Positions 42,929-51,714 of a DNA stretch of 64,000 nucleotides are shown one piece after another. This DNA is from Collinsella aerofaciens (GTDB taxonomy: Bacteria > Actinomycetota > Coriobacteriia > Coriobacteriales > Coriobacteriaceae): contig NZ_JADMUF010000001.1 of NCBI RefSeq assembly GCF_015546965.1, positions 310,001-374,000 on the forward strand. Direction: 5' to 3'. The notes below the pieces were generated by a model. That model saw only the letters and a list, made by a program, of their open reading frames with translations, had not been told where the DNA came from and made no database searches. Positions within the stretch are counted from its first letter, which is position 1, and each line of letters begins with the position of its first letter. A program made the translations under genes and the position numbers.

Positions 42929-43357
42929 TTAGGCCATCTTGTTGAGCATGTCGACACGGATCTGGTGACGGCCGCCGGCGTACTGTGCACGCAGGAACTC
43001 GCGGGCGATCTTCTTGGCGACCTCGGTGCCCACAACGCCCGGGCCCATGGTGACCATGCGCGAGCCGTTGTGCTCGCGGGTCATGTAGGCGGAACGCTCG
43101 TCGGAAATGTTGGCGACGACCATGCCCTTGATCTTGACGGCGGCCATATAGGAGCCGACGCCGTACTTATCGAATGCGAAGCCCTGGGAATCCTTGTGCT
43201 CCAGCAGGTCCTTGGCAACGGCGGTCGCGGAATCGACAAAGTCCGCGGCAGGGGTCTCGGAATAGTCGACGACCTCGTGACCGTCGGCGATGAGCATCTC
43301 CTTGATGGACTCCTTCATCGACATACCGTCGGCATCGGAAGCGATTACAACCCTCAT
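42929..43357 (-). CDS. lacA: Galactose-6-phosphate isomerase subunit LacA
   Basis: A 142-aa RpiB/LacAB-fold subunit: VVIASDADGMSMKESIKEML, VVDYSETPAADFVDSA, FDKYGVGSYMAAVKIKG, NGSRMVTMG. It lacks the Cys of the CGTGIG loop in LacB, as LacA subunits do. Start ATG 43357 with AAGGAGG 5-6 nt upstream (an upstream in-frame ATG adds 20 atypical residues). First gene of the tagatose-6-phosphate pathway operon. Confidence 0.9.
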   Translation of the reverse strand: MRVVIASDADGMSMKESIKEMLIADGHEVVDYSETPAADFVDSATAVAKDLLEHKDSQGFAFDKYGVGSYMAAVKIKGMVVANISDERSAYMTREHNGSRMVTMGPGVVGTEVAKKIAREFLRAQYAGGRHQIRVDMLNKMA

Positions 43358-43451
43358 GACATCCTCCTTGAGAGATACGCAGGTGCGTAGTTTCTGTTTG
43401 GAAGTGTTGAATCGCATTCAGGTCCGGGCATCTGAATGTGCGGTTCTTCAC

Positions 43452-43525
43452 TGTTCATGTTTATTTGAACACATTCGAACAGTAACTGCAACAACTATTT
43501 GTTTATCTTTGTTCTTTTTTGAACA
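43452..43525. promoter_or_regulatory. Operator-like palindromes upstream of lacA
   Basis: TGTTCATGTTTATTTGAACA (43452-43471) and TGTTCTTTTTTGAACA (43510-43525) share TGTTC..GAACA arms. CGAACAGTAACTGCAACAA between them resembles AAACAGTAACGAACAA before the DeoR gene at 61905-62669, which suggests that the LacR-like protein may act here. Confidence 0.55.
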
Positions 43526-43597
43526 AATACCGTTCACAGATGATTGCTGACCGTTTGGACCGGGCGCGGACGTAGCGACCATGTGTTCAACAAACAA

Positions 43598-43630
43598 AAG
43601 GGCGGCCGAGAACGTGTCTCGACCGCCCTT
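43598..43630 (-). terminator. Terminator after the 340-aa membrane protein gene
   Basis: On the minus strand AAGGGCGGTCGAGA pairs with TCTCGGCCGCCCTT and is followed by TTGTTTG. Confidence 0.75.
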
Positions 43631-43664
43631 CTCACGGTTGATCTTCCAAAGATCGCTTTGCCGC

Positions 43665-44687
43665 CTACTCAGACTGCCCGCTCTTCTTGGCATGTTTGGA
43701 CGGACCGCTCAAGAAACGACCCGTCAGATAGTTCGCGGGACCGGAGATATCGATCCCCAGCAGCACGTGTCCTAGCCATAGGAACGCCGCGAGCACCAGT
43801 AGAGGAATCACACACGAGGTCACGATCATTACGATGACGCCTTCGATGAGGTCGGTCACCTGCTGCACGATCTCGTCGGTCATCTGCTTGGCACCACTGG
43901 TTACCGACGCAACAAGGCTCGATGCCCCATCGGTCAACTGCTCGAGCACGTTTTTGGACTCCGTGGCCTCGGATTTTTTCTTGTTCGATTTTGAGCTGGT
44001 CTCGGCTGACTTGTCCGTGGTGTCGGCTGCGTCCGCAGCCTTTTGCTCAGCTTGCTCAATACTTACGCGATACGTTTCATCGACCTTCTGCGACACCCAT
44101 ACGCTCGCGGGTACGAGCGCCATGCCGATCACGGCAACCACCAGCACGCGTGTCGCCACACGGCGCAGGACGGCGCTCGTACTCCAGCGCCCGTGAATGC
44201 CGAGCGACACCGCAAAGAGCACCAACGCAAACGGGATTAAGATGCCCAAGCCAACCGACCACAAAATCGTGAGCAAATATTTCTCTAGGTATAGCACGGC
44301 AAGCACGATACCAAGGTTGCCTGAAAGCTGTGCGAGCTGCTCGGCAACCGGCGTTCCCGTATCACCCGGCAGCGCGGTAATGCCCGCAGACAGTGCCACA
44401 CACGACGTCGTGAGCGCCAACACATTGCCTTTCTTCTGGTCGATGGTCTCGATAACAGGATTCCAGGTATTTGTGTCGGCAAAATACGGACGCGCGACAA
44501 AACCCGACAGCAGCGCCAGCACCACGAGCGCAACGATAAAGCCAATCTGCAGCTTCTTGTTTGCGCACACGACATCGCTCACGCTGGGTTGCAGCTCAAC
44601 CACTGTCGTTTGCTCGGTAACCTGAACCGGGCGTCCGTGAGCCATCTCGTGCGCGTCCTTCTTTTGAATCGATCCATTGTCCGGCAT
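43665..44687 (-). CDS. Membrane protein of unknown function, 340 aa
   Basis: I do not recognise a family. Predicted TM segments lie near 49-66, 124-163 (two), 175-195 and 283-306. A hydrophilic Lys/Ser/Ala-rich stretch (about 205-280, with KAADAADTTDKSAETSSKSN) separates the last two and may be coiled or disordered. The N-terminal 48 residues are cytoplasmic-looking. GGAGG lies 7 nt before the ATG and a terminator follows, so it is a solid single gene between the lac genes and the EIIA gene; a link to lactose use is not shown. Confidence 0.75.
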   Translation of the reverse strand: MPDNGSIQKKDAHEMAHGRPVQVTEQTTVVELQPSVSDVVCANKKLQIGFIVALVVLALLSGFVARPYFADTNTWNPVIETIDQKKGNVLALTTSCVALSAGITALPGDTGTPVAEQLAQLSGNLGIVLAVLYLEKYLLTILWSVGLGILIPFALVLFAVSLGIHGRWSTSAVLRRVATRVLVVAVIGMALVPASVWVSQKVDETYRVSIEQAEQKAADAADTTDKSAETSSKSNKKKSEATESKNVLEQLTDGASSLVASVTSGAKQMTDEIVQQVTDLIEGVIVMIVTSCVIPLLVLAAFLWLGHVLLGIDISGPANYLTGRFLSGPSKHAKKSGQSE

Positions 44688-44788
44688 TTGGATACCTCCT
44701 CATTCCGGCGTGTAATGCAGGGGAAGTATACCCACCGAGCGAAAAACCGAACGGCAGAGCCGGCGTTCGACCCAAGAGTGTCCCCGAC

Positions 44789-44820
44789 GACTAGTCATTT
44801 AAGAACGTCCCCAATGACTA
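44789..44820. repeat. Partial copy of the 15375-15428 palindromic repeat
   Basis: GACTAGTCATTTAAGAACGT and the following CCCCAATGACTA match the right half of the repeat at 15375-15428; the left arm is lost apart from GTCCCC. Confidence 0.6.
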
Positions 44821-44823
44821 GGT

Positions 44824-44862
44824 AAAAAGCCCCGCCGCGGGTAGCGGCAGAGCTTTTGGAAG
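44824..44862 (-). terminator. Terminator after the EIIA gene
   Basis: On the minus strand AGCTCTGCCGC pairs with GCGGCGGGGCT (minor mismatches), followed by TTTTTAC. Confidence 0.65.
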
Positions 44863-44884
44863 GGGACTTGGTTGTAAGAGTTCG

Positions 44885-45223
44885 TTAGGCGAGCTTAGCC
44901 TCGAGCTCGGCGATGCGCTTGTAGGCATCGATGGTAAAGCGGGTCTGCTTCTCCAGAATCATGGTGGTCATCAGGGTGTCCTGAGCGTGGGCCATGATGA
45001 AGGTCATCTCCATCTCGCCGCCGCCGGCCTCCTGCGAAAGCAGCTTGGTCTGCGTGTCGTGAGCGCCGATGAGCGCGTCGCTGGCATCCTTGTGCAGCTG
45101 CTCGGCCTTCTCAAAGTCACCCTCGCGGGCGGCATCGAGTGCAGCGAGCAGGTCGGTCTGGGCGTCACCCGCGTATGCGACGATCTCGAATCCAACCATC
45201 GAGATTTCTTCTTTGGTTGCCAT
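44885..45223 (-). CDS. lacF: PTS lactose/cellobiose-family EIIA
   Basis: A 112-aa soluble EIIA-Lac. Phosphorylated His is in FIMAHAQDTLMT (about residue 79); EQLHKDASDALIGAHDTQTKLL matches the family helices. It passes phosphate from HPr to a Lac-family EIIB. No EIIA is fused to or next to any of the three EIICB genes (46799, 53334, 56633), so this one probably serves them all. AAAGGA precedes the ATG. Confidence 0.9.
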   Translation of the reverse strand: MATKEEISMVGFEIVAYAGDAQTDLLAALDAAREGDFEKAEQLHKDASDALIGAHDTQTKLLSQEAGGGEMEMTFIMAHAQDTLMTTMILEKQTRFTIDAYKRIAELEAKLA

Positions 45224-45437
45224 ATTGCGTTCCTTTCACACATGAACCAATGGAGAGCATCGCGTCCGGGCATACGCGCTGCGTTGTGTATGTCAGAAAC
45301 ATTAACATTCAAACAAAAAAGAACAATCCAAAACGCAATATCAGGCTATGAACGGTCGATTTTCACCCGTGAACGGTTTTTAAACCATTTCGAACAATAT
45401 CAAACACAAAGAAGCTCGACCCAAACAGGTCCGCACC

Positions 45438-46442
45438 TTAGCGCAGACCGCGTACCGTATCGCCCTCGATGAGCACGCCGGGGATCAGCATGTGCTCCAC
45501 GCTAGGTGCGACGCCCTCGGCGCCGGCAATCTTATCGACCGCCCACATGCCAACGCGCTTGTTATCAAAACGCACCGTAGTCAGGCGACGGTCGGGCACG
45601 ATATCGCCCAGGCTGTCATCAACACCCACCACACTCACGTCCTCGGGCACGCGCTTTCCGCGCGACTCGAGTCCGCGAATGCAGCCGTAGGCCATGGCAT
45701 CGTTGGAGGCATAAATGGCCGTGCAGGTCGGATCATCCGCAAGCACCTGGCCGGCGGCATATCCGCTCTGTGCCGTCCAATCGCCACGGACGAGTCGCGG
45801 CGGCTCAATACCATGCGCACGCAATGTCTCACGCCAGCCCTCCTCGCGCCGCATGCCCGAAAGCGAGCGCTCGGGACACGAGATAAAGTGCACGGTCTTG
45901 TGCCCCTGCTCCATCAAGTACTCGACCACCTGGCGCGAGCAATCGAACTGGTCGTTATCGACCGTCGAGCACAGCGGGTGCTCCAGCATGGTAACGAGCA
46001 CCGTCTGCATACCGGGCAGCGGCTCGAAAGTGCCAAAATCCGCCGGCATGCGGTTCATGATCACAACCATACCGTCCACCGGCAGTGCGCTCATACGCGA
46101 CGATGCGCTCTCGAGGGTATAGGGGTGTCCATCTACTTTCGTGAGGGTGATGGCATAGCCGTGTTTGTCGGCGGCGGCGGCAAAGCCCTCCATACGGTCG
46201 AGATTGCCGGTGCCGGTAATGTTGAACATGGCGACGCCGACGGTCTTAAACTTGCCGCGGCGCAGCGATCGACCGGCAAAATTGGGGCGATACCCTAGCT
46301 CGCGCATGGCGGCACGCACGCGCTCCTTGGTCTCGGGGCGCACGCTGGGCGAATCGTGCACCGTACGCGAGACTGTCTGCTCCGAGACGCCCGCGAGACG
46401 CGCCACATCCTTAACGGAAACCGATTTTTTAACAGCGGCCAT
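45438..46442 (-). CDS. LacI-family regulator of beta-galactoside unit 1
   Basis: A 334-aa LacI repressor; HTH VKDVARLAGVSEQTVSRTVHDS near 10-31, sensor domain with STVDNDQFDC and SVVGVDDSLGDIV. It is divergent from the EIICB-GH1 pair at 46799-50073. Two AAATG..ACGT..CATTT operators lie between. The Shine-Dalgarno is weak. The ligand is probably a sugar phosphate or free sugar of that unit. Confidence 0.85.
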   Translation of the reverse strand: MAAVKKSVSVKDVARLAGVSEQTVSRTVHDSPSVRPETKERVRAAMRELGYRPNFAGRSLRRGKFKTVGVAMFNITGTGNLDRMEGFAAAADKHGYAITLTKVDGHPYTLESASSRMSALPVDGMVVIMNRMPADFGTFEPLPGMQTVLVTMLEHPLCSTVDNDQFDCSRQVVEYLMEQGHKTVHFISCPERSLSGMRREEGWRETLRAHGIEPPRLVRGDWTAQSGYAAGQVLADDPTCTAIYASNDAMAYGCIRGLESRGKRVPEDVSVVGVDDSLGDIVPDRRLTTVRFDNKRVGMWAVDKIAGAEGVAPSVEHMLIPGVLIEGDTVRGLR

Positions 46443-46599
46443 AGGTCGATCTTTCTATGTCGACGATGCCATTGGTGGCACCCTACGCAGTCATTTTTAA
46501 CGCCTTCAAGTATATCCAACGCCTCCCCCCCCATACGCTCACCACCCAAAACCTACCGTTCACCGACATTTCTGCTTCCCCGAACGGCTTTTGTCGCCC

Positions 46600-46738
46600 A
46601 AATGTTAACGTTGCCATTGTGCAAACACAGAGCCACCGGGCGGCTCAAACGTTTACGCATAAGGAATCGACGGTTCGCAGGCACAGGAACCACCGGTTCG
46701 TGTCTTTTTTGTGTCGCAAAATGGCAACGTCAACATTT
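46600..46738. promoter_or_regulatory. Pair of operators for the unit 1 LacI protein
   Basis: AAATGTTAACGTTGCCATTG (46600-46619) and, inverted, AAAATGGCAACGTCAACATT (46717-46736). The two sites are about 117 bp apart and could support looping. Confidence 0.65.
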
Positions 46739-46798
46739 TGGCAACCGAACGCCAAAAGCTACCATCGTTGCTAACCCACCGACTCTTAGGAGCATTGC

Positions 46799-48568
46799 AT
46801 GGAGCAACTCATCGCCATCATCGAAAAGGGCCAGCCCTTTTTCAACGCGATCGCCCGCAACAAGTACCTCAAGGCGATCCGCGACGGCTTTATCTCCGTC
46901 ATCCCCATCATCATCTTCTCGTCCATCTTCTGCCTGGTAGCCTCGGTTCCCAACATCTGGGGTTTCTACTGGCCCGATGACATCAACAACGCCCTGTGGA
47001 AGTGCTACAACTACTCCATGGGTATCCTGGCCATCGCCTGCGCTGCCACCACAGCCAAGCACTTCGCCGACGCTCAGAACCGCGATCTGCCCAAGAACAA
47101 CCAGATCAACTTCATCTCGTGCATGTGCGCGGCCATCATCGGCTTCTTGCTCCTTTCGAGCGACACGATCGCCACGGACACTGCCAGCGGCTTCAACACC
47201 ACCTACCTTGGTTCCAAAGGCCTGCTGACCGCCTTCATCGCTGCGTTTGTAACGGGCATCATCTACAAGTTCTTTATCAAGCGCAACATTACCGTCAAGA
47301 TGCCCGAGCAGGTTCCGCCCAACATCTCGCAGACCTTTAAGGACATCATCCCCTTCTCCGTCTGCATCACCGTCTTTTGGGTCTTTGACATCATCTTCCG
47401 CGCTGCCTTTGGCTTCTGCTTTGCCCAGGGTGTCATCCAGGTGTTCCAGCCCCTGTTCACCGCTGCCGACGGCTACATCGGCCTCGCTGTGATCTACGGC
47501 GCCATGAGCCTCTTCTGGTTCGTCGGTGTCCACGGCCCCTCGATCGTCGAGCCCGCCATCGCCGCCGCCCTCGTTGCCAACATGACCGACAACCTGGCTG
47601 CTTACCAGGCCGGCCAGCACGCCTCCGCTGTCCTGACGCAGGGCGCCCAGTACTTCGTCGTCTGCATGGGCGGCACCGGCGCCACGCTCGTCCTCGTCTT
47701 TATGTTCTGCTTCCTAGCCAAATCTCAGGAGATGCGAGCCGTTGGTAAGGCTGCCATCGTCCCGGTCTGCTTCGCCGTCAACGAGCCGCTGCTGTTTGCC
47801 GCGCCCATCGTGCTCAACCCCGTCTTCTTTGTCCCGTTTGTCTTTGCCCCGATCGCCAACGTCTGGATCCTCAAGGTCTTTATCGACTTCCTGGGCATGA
47901 ACGGCTTTATGTACACCCTGCCTTGGACCGTCCCCGGCCCCATCGGTACCATCATGGGCCTGGGCTTCCAGCCGCTCGCCTTTGTGATGCTCGCCATCAT
48001 CCTGGTCGTCGACTTCCTTCTGTACTATCCGTTCTTCCGTGCCTATGACGCCCAGAAGTGCGCCGAGGAGGCCGAGATCTCCCAGGAGGAGCTCGCCGCC
48101 AAGAACGCCGAGAAGGCCGCCAAGCTCAACGACGCCTTCCAGGGCAAGGCCGATGCCAAGAGCGTTGCCGCCGGCGCTGCTGCCGAGGCCGTGAAGAGCG
48201 ACGCCGCCGCTGCAGCCCCCGCTGCCGAGGCCACGGCCACCAGCGACCTCAACGGCAAGCGCGTGCTCGTGCTCTGCCAGGGCGGAGGCACCTCGGGCCT
48301 GCTCGCCAACGCACTGGCCAAGGCCGCCAAGGAGCGCGGTATCGACCTGGAGACCGCTGCCGATGCCTATGGCAACCACGTGGACATGCTCCCCGACTTT
48401 GACCTGGTCGTCCTGGCCCCGCAGGCCGCGAGCTACCTGGCCGACCTGCAGAAGGACTGCGAGCGCGTGGGCAACAAGTGCGTCGCCTGCCGCGGTAAGC
48501 AGTACATCGAGCTCTCCCAGAACGGCGACAAGTCTCTCGCCTTCGTGAGTGAGCAGCTCTCGAAGTAA
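46799..48568 (+). CDS. PTS lactose-family EIICB, unit 1
   Basis: A 589-aa membrane permease. IIC occupies about 1-425 (ten TM segments; GVHGPSIVEPAIAAAL and VNEPLLFAAPIVLNP are family motifs), followed by an Ala/Lys-rich linker (about 430-480) and a IIB domain with the phosphorylated Cys at about 493 (VLVLCQGGGTSG). Imports and phosphorylates a beta-galactoside such as lactose, judging from the next GH1 gene. AGGAG lies 6 nt before the ATG. A terminator-like hairpin separates it from the GH1 gene. Confidence 0.9.
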   Translation: MEQLIAIIEKGQPFFNAIARNKYLKAIRDGFISVIPIIIFSSIFCLVASVPNIWGFYWPDDINNALWKCYNYSMGILAIACAATTAKHFADAQNRDLPKNNQINFISCMCAAIIGFLLLSSDTIATDTASGFNTTYLGSKGLLTAFIAAFVTGIIYKFFIKRNITVKMPEQVPPNISQTFKDIIPFSVCITVFWVFDIIFRAAFGFCFAQGVIQVFQPLFTAADGYIGLAVIYGAMSLFWFVGVHGPSIVEPAIAAALVANMTDNLAAYQAGQHASAVLTQGAQYFVVCMGGTGATLVLVFMFCFLAKSQEMRAVGKAAIVPVCFAVNEPLLFAAPIVLNPVFFVPFVFAPIANVWILKVFIDFLGMNGFMYTLPWTVPGPIGTIMGLGFQPLAFVMLAIILVVDFLLYYPFFRAYDAQKCAEEAEISQEELAAKNAEKAAKLNDAFQGKADAKSVAAGAAAEAVKSDAAAAAPAAEATATSDLNGKRVLVLCQGGGTSGLLANALAKAAKERGIDLETAADAYGNHVDMLPDFDLVVLAPQAASYLADLQKDCERVGNKCVACRGKQYIELSQNGDKSLAFVSEQLSK

Positions 48569-48577
48569 GTAACGCGT

Positions 48578-48615
48578 AAAGGCCAGCCGACCACATCAGA
48601 TGGCTGGCCTTTTTA
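48578..48615 (+). terminator. Terminator-like hairpin between EIICB and GH1 (unit 1)
   Basis: AAAGGCCAGCC pairs with GGCTGGCCTTT, then TT. Since the GH1 gene starts 18 bp later with no obvious promoter, it probably causes partial termination. Confidence 0.7.
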
Positions 48616-48633
48616 CTAGACGATTGGATCATC

Positions 48634-50073
48634 ATGTCCGTTAACCCCGCCAGCGTCACCAACCCGCCTGCGCAGTTTCCCGAGGACTTTGTCTTTGGCG
48701 GCGCCACCGCTGCCTACCAGGTAGAGGGCGAGACCCGCACTCACGGTAAGGGCAAGGTTGCCTGGGACGACTTTCTGGAGGCCCAGGGCCGCTTCTCCCC
48801 CGATCCCGCTTCCGACTTCTACAACCAGTACCCCGTCGATCTGGAGCTGTGCGAGGAGTTCGGCATCAACGGTATCCGCCTCTCCATCGCCTGGAGCCGT
48901 ATCTTCCCCAACGGCACCGGCGAGATCAACCCCGAGGGTGTGCAGTTCTACCACGACCTCTTCGCCGAGTGCCACAAGCACCACGTCGAGCCGTTCGTCA
49001 CGCTGCACCACTTCGATACGCCGCTTCCCCTCTTTGAGAAGGGCGACTTCCTCAACCGCGAGACCATCGATGCCTTTGTGGACTTTGCCACCTTCTGCTT
49101 TAAGGAGTACGCCGACCAGGTGATCTACTGGTTCACCTTTAACGAGATCTGGGCCGACGCCTCCAACACCTACATCGAGGGCACCTTCCCCGGCGGTGTT
49201 AAGGCGCATCTGGCCGAGGCCTTCCAGTGCGAGCACAATATGATGCTCGCCCACGCCAAGGCCGTGCTCGCCTTCCACAACGGCGGCTTTAAGGGCAAGA
49301 TCGGCGTCATCCAGTCGCTGGAGTTTAAGTACCCGCTCAACGAGAACGACCCCGCCGACATCAAGGCCGCCAACAACGAGCACGTGCTGCAGAACCAGTT
49401 CTTGCTCGACGCCACCTTCCGCGGCGACTACGCGCCCGACACGCTCGAGTGCGCCAACCGCCTGGCTGCCGTCTCGGGCGGCACCATCGAGATCCTGGAC
49501 GAGGACCTCGAGATCATGCGCGAGGCTGCGCTCTACAACGACTACCTGGGCGTTAACAACTACCAGTGCCGATTCCTCAAGGCCTACGATGGCGAAAACG
49601 ACCTGCACCATAACGGTACGGGCGAGAAGGGCACCGGCCGCTGGCGCGTCAAGGGCATTGGCGAGCACGTGAACAAGCCCGGCATCCCCACCACCGACTG
49701 GGACTGGATCATCTATCCCGAGGGTCTGTTCGATCTGCTCGTCTACATTAAGCAGCGCTACCCCAACTACAAGCAGATCTTCATCACCGAGAACGGCATG
49801 GGCTACAAGGATCCCTACAAGGACGGCTTTGTGGACGACCAGCCCCGCATCGACTACATCGAACAGCACCTGCGCTGGCTGCTCAAGGCCATGGAGGTTG
49901 GCGTCAACGTGGGCGGCTACTTCCTGTGGAGCCTGCAGGACCAGTTCTCCTGGACCAATGGCTACAACAAGCGTTACGGCTTCTTCTACGTTGACTTTGA
50001 AACCCAGAAGCGCACGCCCAAGGCAAGCGCATACTGGTATAAGCACGTGGCGCAGACCCGTCGTCTGGACTAG
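48634..50073 (+). CDS. lacG: 6-phospho-beta-galactosidase (GH1), unit 1
   Basis: A 479-aa GH1 enzyme hydrolysing 6-phospho-beta-galactosides. Acid/base Glu 171 (FTFNEI) and nucleophile Glu 386 (FITENG). Sequence follows LacG closely: FGGATAAYQVEG, PASDFYNQYPVD, NGIRLSIAWSRIFP, HVEPFVTLHHFDTP, KGIG, TDWDWII. In the cytoplasm it acts on the product of the preceding EIICB, giving galactose-6-phosphate for LacAB. One of three paralogues in the window; the others are at 51715 and 58487. Confidence 0.9.
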   Translation: MSVNPASVTNPPAQFPEDFVFGGATAAYQVEGETRTHGKGKVAWDDFLEAQGRFSPDPASDFYNQYPVDLELCEEFGINGIRLSIAWSRIFPNGTGEINPEGVQFYHDLFAECHKHHVEPFVTLHHFDTPLPLFEKGDFLNRETIDAFVDFATFCFKEYADQVIYWFTFNEIWADASNTYIEGTFPGGVKAHLAEAFQCEHNMMLAHAKAVLAFHNGGFKGKIGVIQSLEFKYPLNENDPADIKAANNEHVLQNQFLLDATFRGDYAPDTLECANRLAAVSGGTIEILDEDLEIMREAALYNDYLGVNNYQCRFLKAYDGENDLHHNGTGEKGTGRWRVKGIGEHVNKPGIPTTDWDWIIYPEGLFDLLVYIKQRYPNYKQIFITENGMGYKDPYKDGFVDDQPRIDYIEQHLRWLLKAMEVGVNVGGYFLWSLQDQFSWTNGYNKRYGFFYVDFETQKRTPKASAYWYKHVAQTRRLD

Positions 50074-50120
50074 TGACTGGCGGGGTTGCCCGCTCACACA
50101 ACCTGTCCCCCATTTCTCAG

Positions 50121-50163
50121 CCGGGGGTGGCACGTCACACGGCGCGCCGCCCCCGGTCTTTTT
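50121..50163 (+). terminator. Terminator after unit 1
   Basis: CCGGGGGTGGC pairs with GCCGCCCCCGG, then CTTTTT. Confidence 0.75.
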
Positions 50164-50179
50164 GGGCGGTTCGGGGTCG

Positions 50180-50327
50180 GTTTGTCTCAATCTGTAACAT
50201 CTAGCCGAGTTTTTGGGTCCTAGCTGTTACAGATTGAGACGAACAGGATTGCTCTTTCCGAAGAATCTAAATCTGTAACACGTAGCCCGCTTTTGACCGT
50301 CTACCTGTTACAAATCGAGACAAACGG
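50180..50327. repeat. 80-bp-period palindromic repeat, cluster I (2 copies)
   Basis: Palindromic units at 50180-50244 and 50264-50327 with arms GTCTCAATCTGTAACA and TGTTACAGATTGAGAC (one arm slightly diverged in the second). Between convergent GH1 and LacI genes. Confidence 0.8.
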
Positions 50328-50335
50328 AGTAGGAC

Positions 50336-51373
50336 CTAACCCCGTATGTCCCTAACAGTCGAGCGTTCGACCAGCGTGCTCGGCACATGAATCGCCTCTA
50401 TAGACGAGCTCTCTCCAATCGCCGCCTCAAACGCAAGCTTACCGACACCGCGCAAATCAAATCGCAGCGTCGTCAGCCGATTGTGAGGAACAAGTCCCTC
50501 GAGTGCGTCGTCGATACCAACCACGCTCACGTCGTCGGGCACGGACAGGCCCGCGTTCTCGAGCGCGGCGATAACGCCCAGCGCCATCTGGTCATTTGCC
50601 GCAAGCACGGCAGTCGGCGCCTGCGACCCGCCGGCAAGCACCTCGGCCGCAATCCGCTCGCCCATGGCGTACCCACTGTCCGCACTCCAATCGCCACGCA
50701 GCATCGGAGCGGCATCGACATGAGCACGACCCAGCGTATCGCGCCAACCGGCCTCACGAAAACGCGAGGAAATCGAGTTTTCCGGACCCGCCACAAACCG
50801 CATATTCGAGTGACCATGTTCCAGCAGATAATTGGTCAACAGCTCGCACGAACCATACTGGTCGGAGTCGATCGTCGTGCAGCGCGGATGCGCATACATG
50901 GACAGGATGACCGTTCGCACTCCCGGCTGGGGAACAAACTCCTCAAAATCGGGAGCCATGCGGTTCATGTTGAGAATCATGCCGTCGACGGGTCGCTCGA
51001 CCATGCGGCGCGAGGCATCGGCAAGTGCATAGGGCTTGTCGCCGCCCATCTCGATCATAGTGACGGCAAAATCGTGCTCGCGCGCCGCTTGCATGATACC
51101 CTCGAGCGTCGCCAGGTTACCGACACGTGTGATGTTGTACATGCACAGGCCAATAGAACGATACGACCCGCCGCGCAACGCCGCTCCAGCAAAATTGGGA
51201 CGAAAGCCCAGCTCTTCCATGGCGGCCAGCACACGCTTGCGCGTCTTTTCCGTCACGTTGGGCATACCGTTGACCACGCGAGACACAGTCTGGCGGCTCA
51301 CGCCAGCGAGCGCCGCAACCTCTGCCGCGCTCGCCGAACGACCATCCCTTGTCTGCTGATCCATGCCTTCCAC
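50336..51373 (-). CDS. LacI-family regulator of beta-galactoside unit 2
   Basis: A 345-aa LacI repressor; HTH AAEVAALAGVSRQTVSRVVNGM near 16-37, sensor with TTIDSDQYGSCELL. I chose GTG 51373 (AGG 7 nt upstream); ATG 51364 is possible but has GGAAGG only 1 nt away. It is divergent from the GH1 and EIICB genes at 51715-55094. Its region carries ATGTTAACGTGCTCAT sites, one base off the galK-region operator, in line with the similar HTH (RQ instead of QQ). Confidence 0.85.
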   Translation of the reverse strand: MEGMDQQTRDGRSASAAEVAALAGVSRQTVSRVVNGMPNVTEKTRKRVLAAMEELGFRPNFAGAALRGGSYRSIGLCMYNITRVGNLATLEGIMQAAREHDFAVTMIEMGGDKPYALADASRRMVERPVDGMILNMNRMAPDFEEFVPQPGVRTVILSMYAHPRCTTIDSDQYGSCELLTNYLLEHGHSNMRFVAGPENSISSRFREAGWRDTLGRAHVDAAPMLRGDWSADSGYAMGERIAAEVLAGGSQAPTAVLAANDQMALGVIAALENAGLSVPDDVSVVGIDDALEGLVPHNRLTTLRFDLRGVGKLAFEAAIGESSSIEAIHVPSTLVERSTVRDIRG

Positions 51374-51423
51374 GCTAACCTGCTTCCCAACTATTCCCCG
51401 CGCCCATGGCGCATCGTACATAC

Positions 51424-51594
51424 ATTGATAACGTGCTCATGATACCCGAGCCATATACCACAACATGAAAACTTCTGTCAATCAAAACCGCTTACCGAAC
51501 AAATACAACCGTTCGCGGCTGTTTGAAGTTGTTTTGTTTCTATACATCCCAGCAGGATGTTAACGTGCTCATTGTCAAATGTTCACGTGCTCAT
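51424..51594. promoter_or_regulatory. Operators for the unit 2 LacI protein
   Basis: Sites near 51424-51443 (TTGATAACGTGCTCATGA), 51557-51572 (ATGTTAACGTGCTCAT) and 51579-51594 (ATGTTCACGTGCTCAT). The last two are spaced 22 bp apart, two helical turns. Confidence 0.7.
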
Positions 51595-51714
51595 TTTGGT
51601 TCTAATCATTTTAAGATAGTGTTTATCGGGCTTTTTCACCGCTGAATGCTAACCAGGGAGCCTCCTGAGCGCAAACGCACAATATCGAACAGTGAGACGA
51701 GAGGGTGTATGCAT

